A DNA stretch of 64,000 bases from contig CAMDCV010000008.1 in the NCBI GenBank assembly GCA_945890645.1, forward strand, positions 48,170 through 112,169. Direction: 5' to 3'. Shown here in pieces: positions 63,619-64,000 of this stretch. How positions within the stretch are numbered: position 1 is the first letter of the stretch; each line of letters starts with the position of its first letter. A program made the position numbers and the translations under genes. Below the pieces are notes generated by a model. It was not told where the DNA came from, did no database searches, and was given only the letters and a program-made list of their open reading frames with translations. Source of the stretch: Akkermansia muciniphila (GTDB lineage: Bacteria; Verrucomicrobiota; Verrucomicrobiia; Verrucomicrobiales; Akkermansiaceae).

Positions 63619-64000
63619 TCACCGTATCGCCCCCGCAGAAATGAGTGCTTTTTGCTGCGCTTGTTTTGTTTTAGTGCACCGCCTCCCCAAAGACAGCAGG
63701 GAGACGGCGACTGTTGCTAACCCAATAATGGGAGAGTTGGAGGACTGCACAGGGGGGGGCAGCGGGCTACGGTCGAAGGAAAGACTACGATTTTCATAGT
63801 CAGAGGAAGTAATGGCTAAGGAAGGGAAATTTCGACGCAGATAAAGTTGGCGGATAGTAGGCAAAGTGCCAGCGATATACTCTATGCAGTTGCTGGTGCC
63901 ATCGCCATCCGCAATCGGATCAAATAAGCCGGAGTGGTTCGTCACCGCGCCTGCTTGCAGAGTGCCCAAAGCAACAGGGCTACCCAGGCAACCGTGGTTG
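63619..64000 (-). CDS. 3' end of a secreted protein with a possible C-terminal sorting signal (runs off window end)
   Basis: The open frame enters from beyond 64000 and ends at 63619, so about 127 codons are visible. It shows GLFDPIADGDGTSNCIEYIAG, a Ca-binding-like DGDGxxNxxEY motif common near the ends of verrucomicrobial surface proteins. A proline-rich stretch PLPPPVQ is followed by a hydrophobic segment (PIIGLATVAVSLLSL) and basic residues (GRRCTK), resembling a PEP-CTERM-like tail without the PEP motif. The function is unknown. Confidence 0.6.
   Translation of the reverse strand, partial: NHGCLGSPVALGTLQAGAVTNHSGLFDPIADGDGTSNCIEYIAGTLPTIRQLYLRRNFPSLAITSSDYENRSLSFDRSPLPPPVQSSNSPIIGLATVAVSLLSLGRRCTKTKQAQQKALISAGAIR

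Overview
This 64 kb stretch looks like chromosomal DNA of a Verrucomicrobiota bacterium, probably class Verrucomicrobiae. The evidence is the family mix: a DUF1501 protein paired with a DUF1549/DUF1553 protein, a PVC-type membrane-bound dehydrogenase carrying cytochrome c and discoidin-like domains, a PEP-CTERM protein, a secreted sialate O-acetylesterase, ThuA-like and PQQ-type sugar dehydrogenases, and many small secreted proteins of unknown role. Base composition is roughly balanced. Most start codons lack a Shine-Dalgarno motif, and several promoters sit so close to the ATG that the transcripts would be nearly leaderless. The taxonomic call is an inference from gene families, not from a marker tree.

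Layout. 1-800: 5' part of tuf with tRNA-Thr and a shared promoter. 0.9-9 kb: TIM-barrel isomerase, UvrD-type helicase, Na+/alanine symporter, DUF1501/DUF1549 pair. 9-17.6 kb: PEP-CTERM protein, cobalamin adenosyltransferase, 5-formyl-THF cyclo-ligase, rsmB, an orphan potC, secreted esterase, agmatine deiminase, SDR. 17.6-27 kb: NUDIX-gcvP pair, MauE-like protein, lipoprotein/LysR divergent pair, miaB, pdxA with two coupled membrane or secreted proteins. 27-32.6 kb: a more accessory zone with the large membrane-bound dehydrogenase, a 21-bp repeat array, a stop-interrupted FGE-fold protein and a PIN toxin-antitoxin pair. 32.6-46 kb: sugar dehydrogenase, thiD, sucCD, an interrupted sialate esterase, pyk, rarA, ptsI, a C-terminal processing protease. 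46-58 kb: M23 peptidase, MBL hydrolase, desaturase, truncated haemoglobin, a four-gene secreted cluster, manA, prmA. 58-64 kb: a four-gene sugar-acid catabolic operon, ThuA protein, rpmB, a decayed IS3 transposase fragment and the 3' end of a secreted protein.

How the genes work together. Central carbon metabolism is represented by pyk, ptsI, sucCD, gcvP, manA and gntK; cofactor synthesis by thiD, pdxA, 5-FCL and the cobalamin adenosyltransferase; translation by tuf, tRNA-Thr, rsmB, miaB, prmA and rpmB. The secreted enzymes suggest a polysaccharide or sugar-acid degrading life style.

Most worth following are: (i) the tight operon at 49972-55273, one squalene-cyclase-like repeat protein followed by three diverged secreted paralogues with the same unusual two-modules / jelly-roll / two-modules layout; (ii) the operon 58323-61841; (iii) the 21-bp array with alternating unit ends at about 30 kb; (iv) two separate secreted enzymes each broken by a single in-frame stop codon; and (v) a decayed IS3 orfA hidden next to rpmB.
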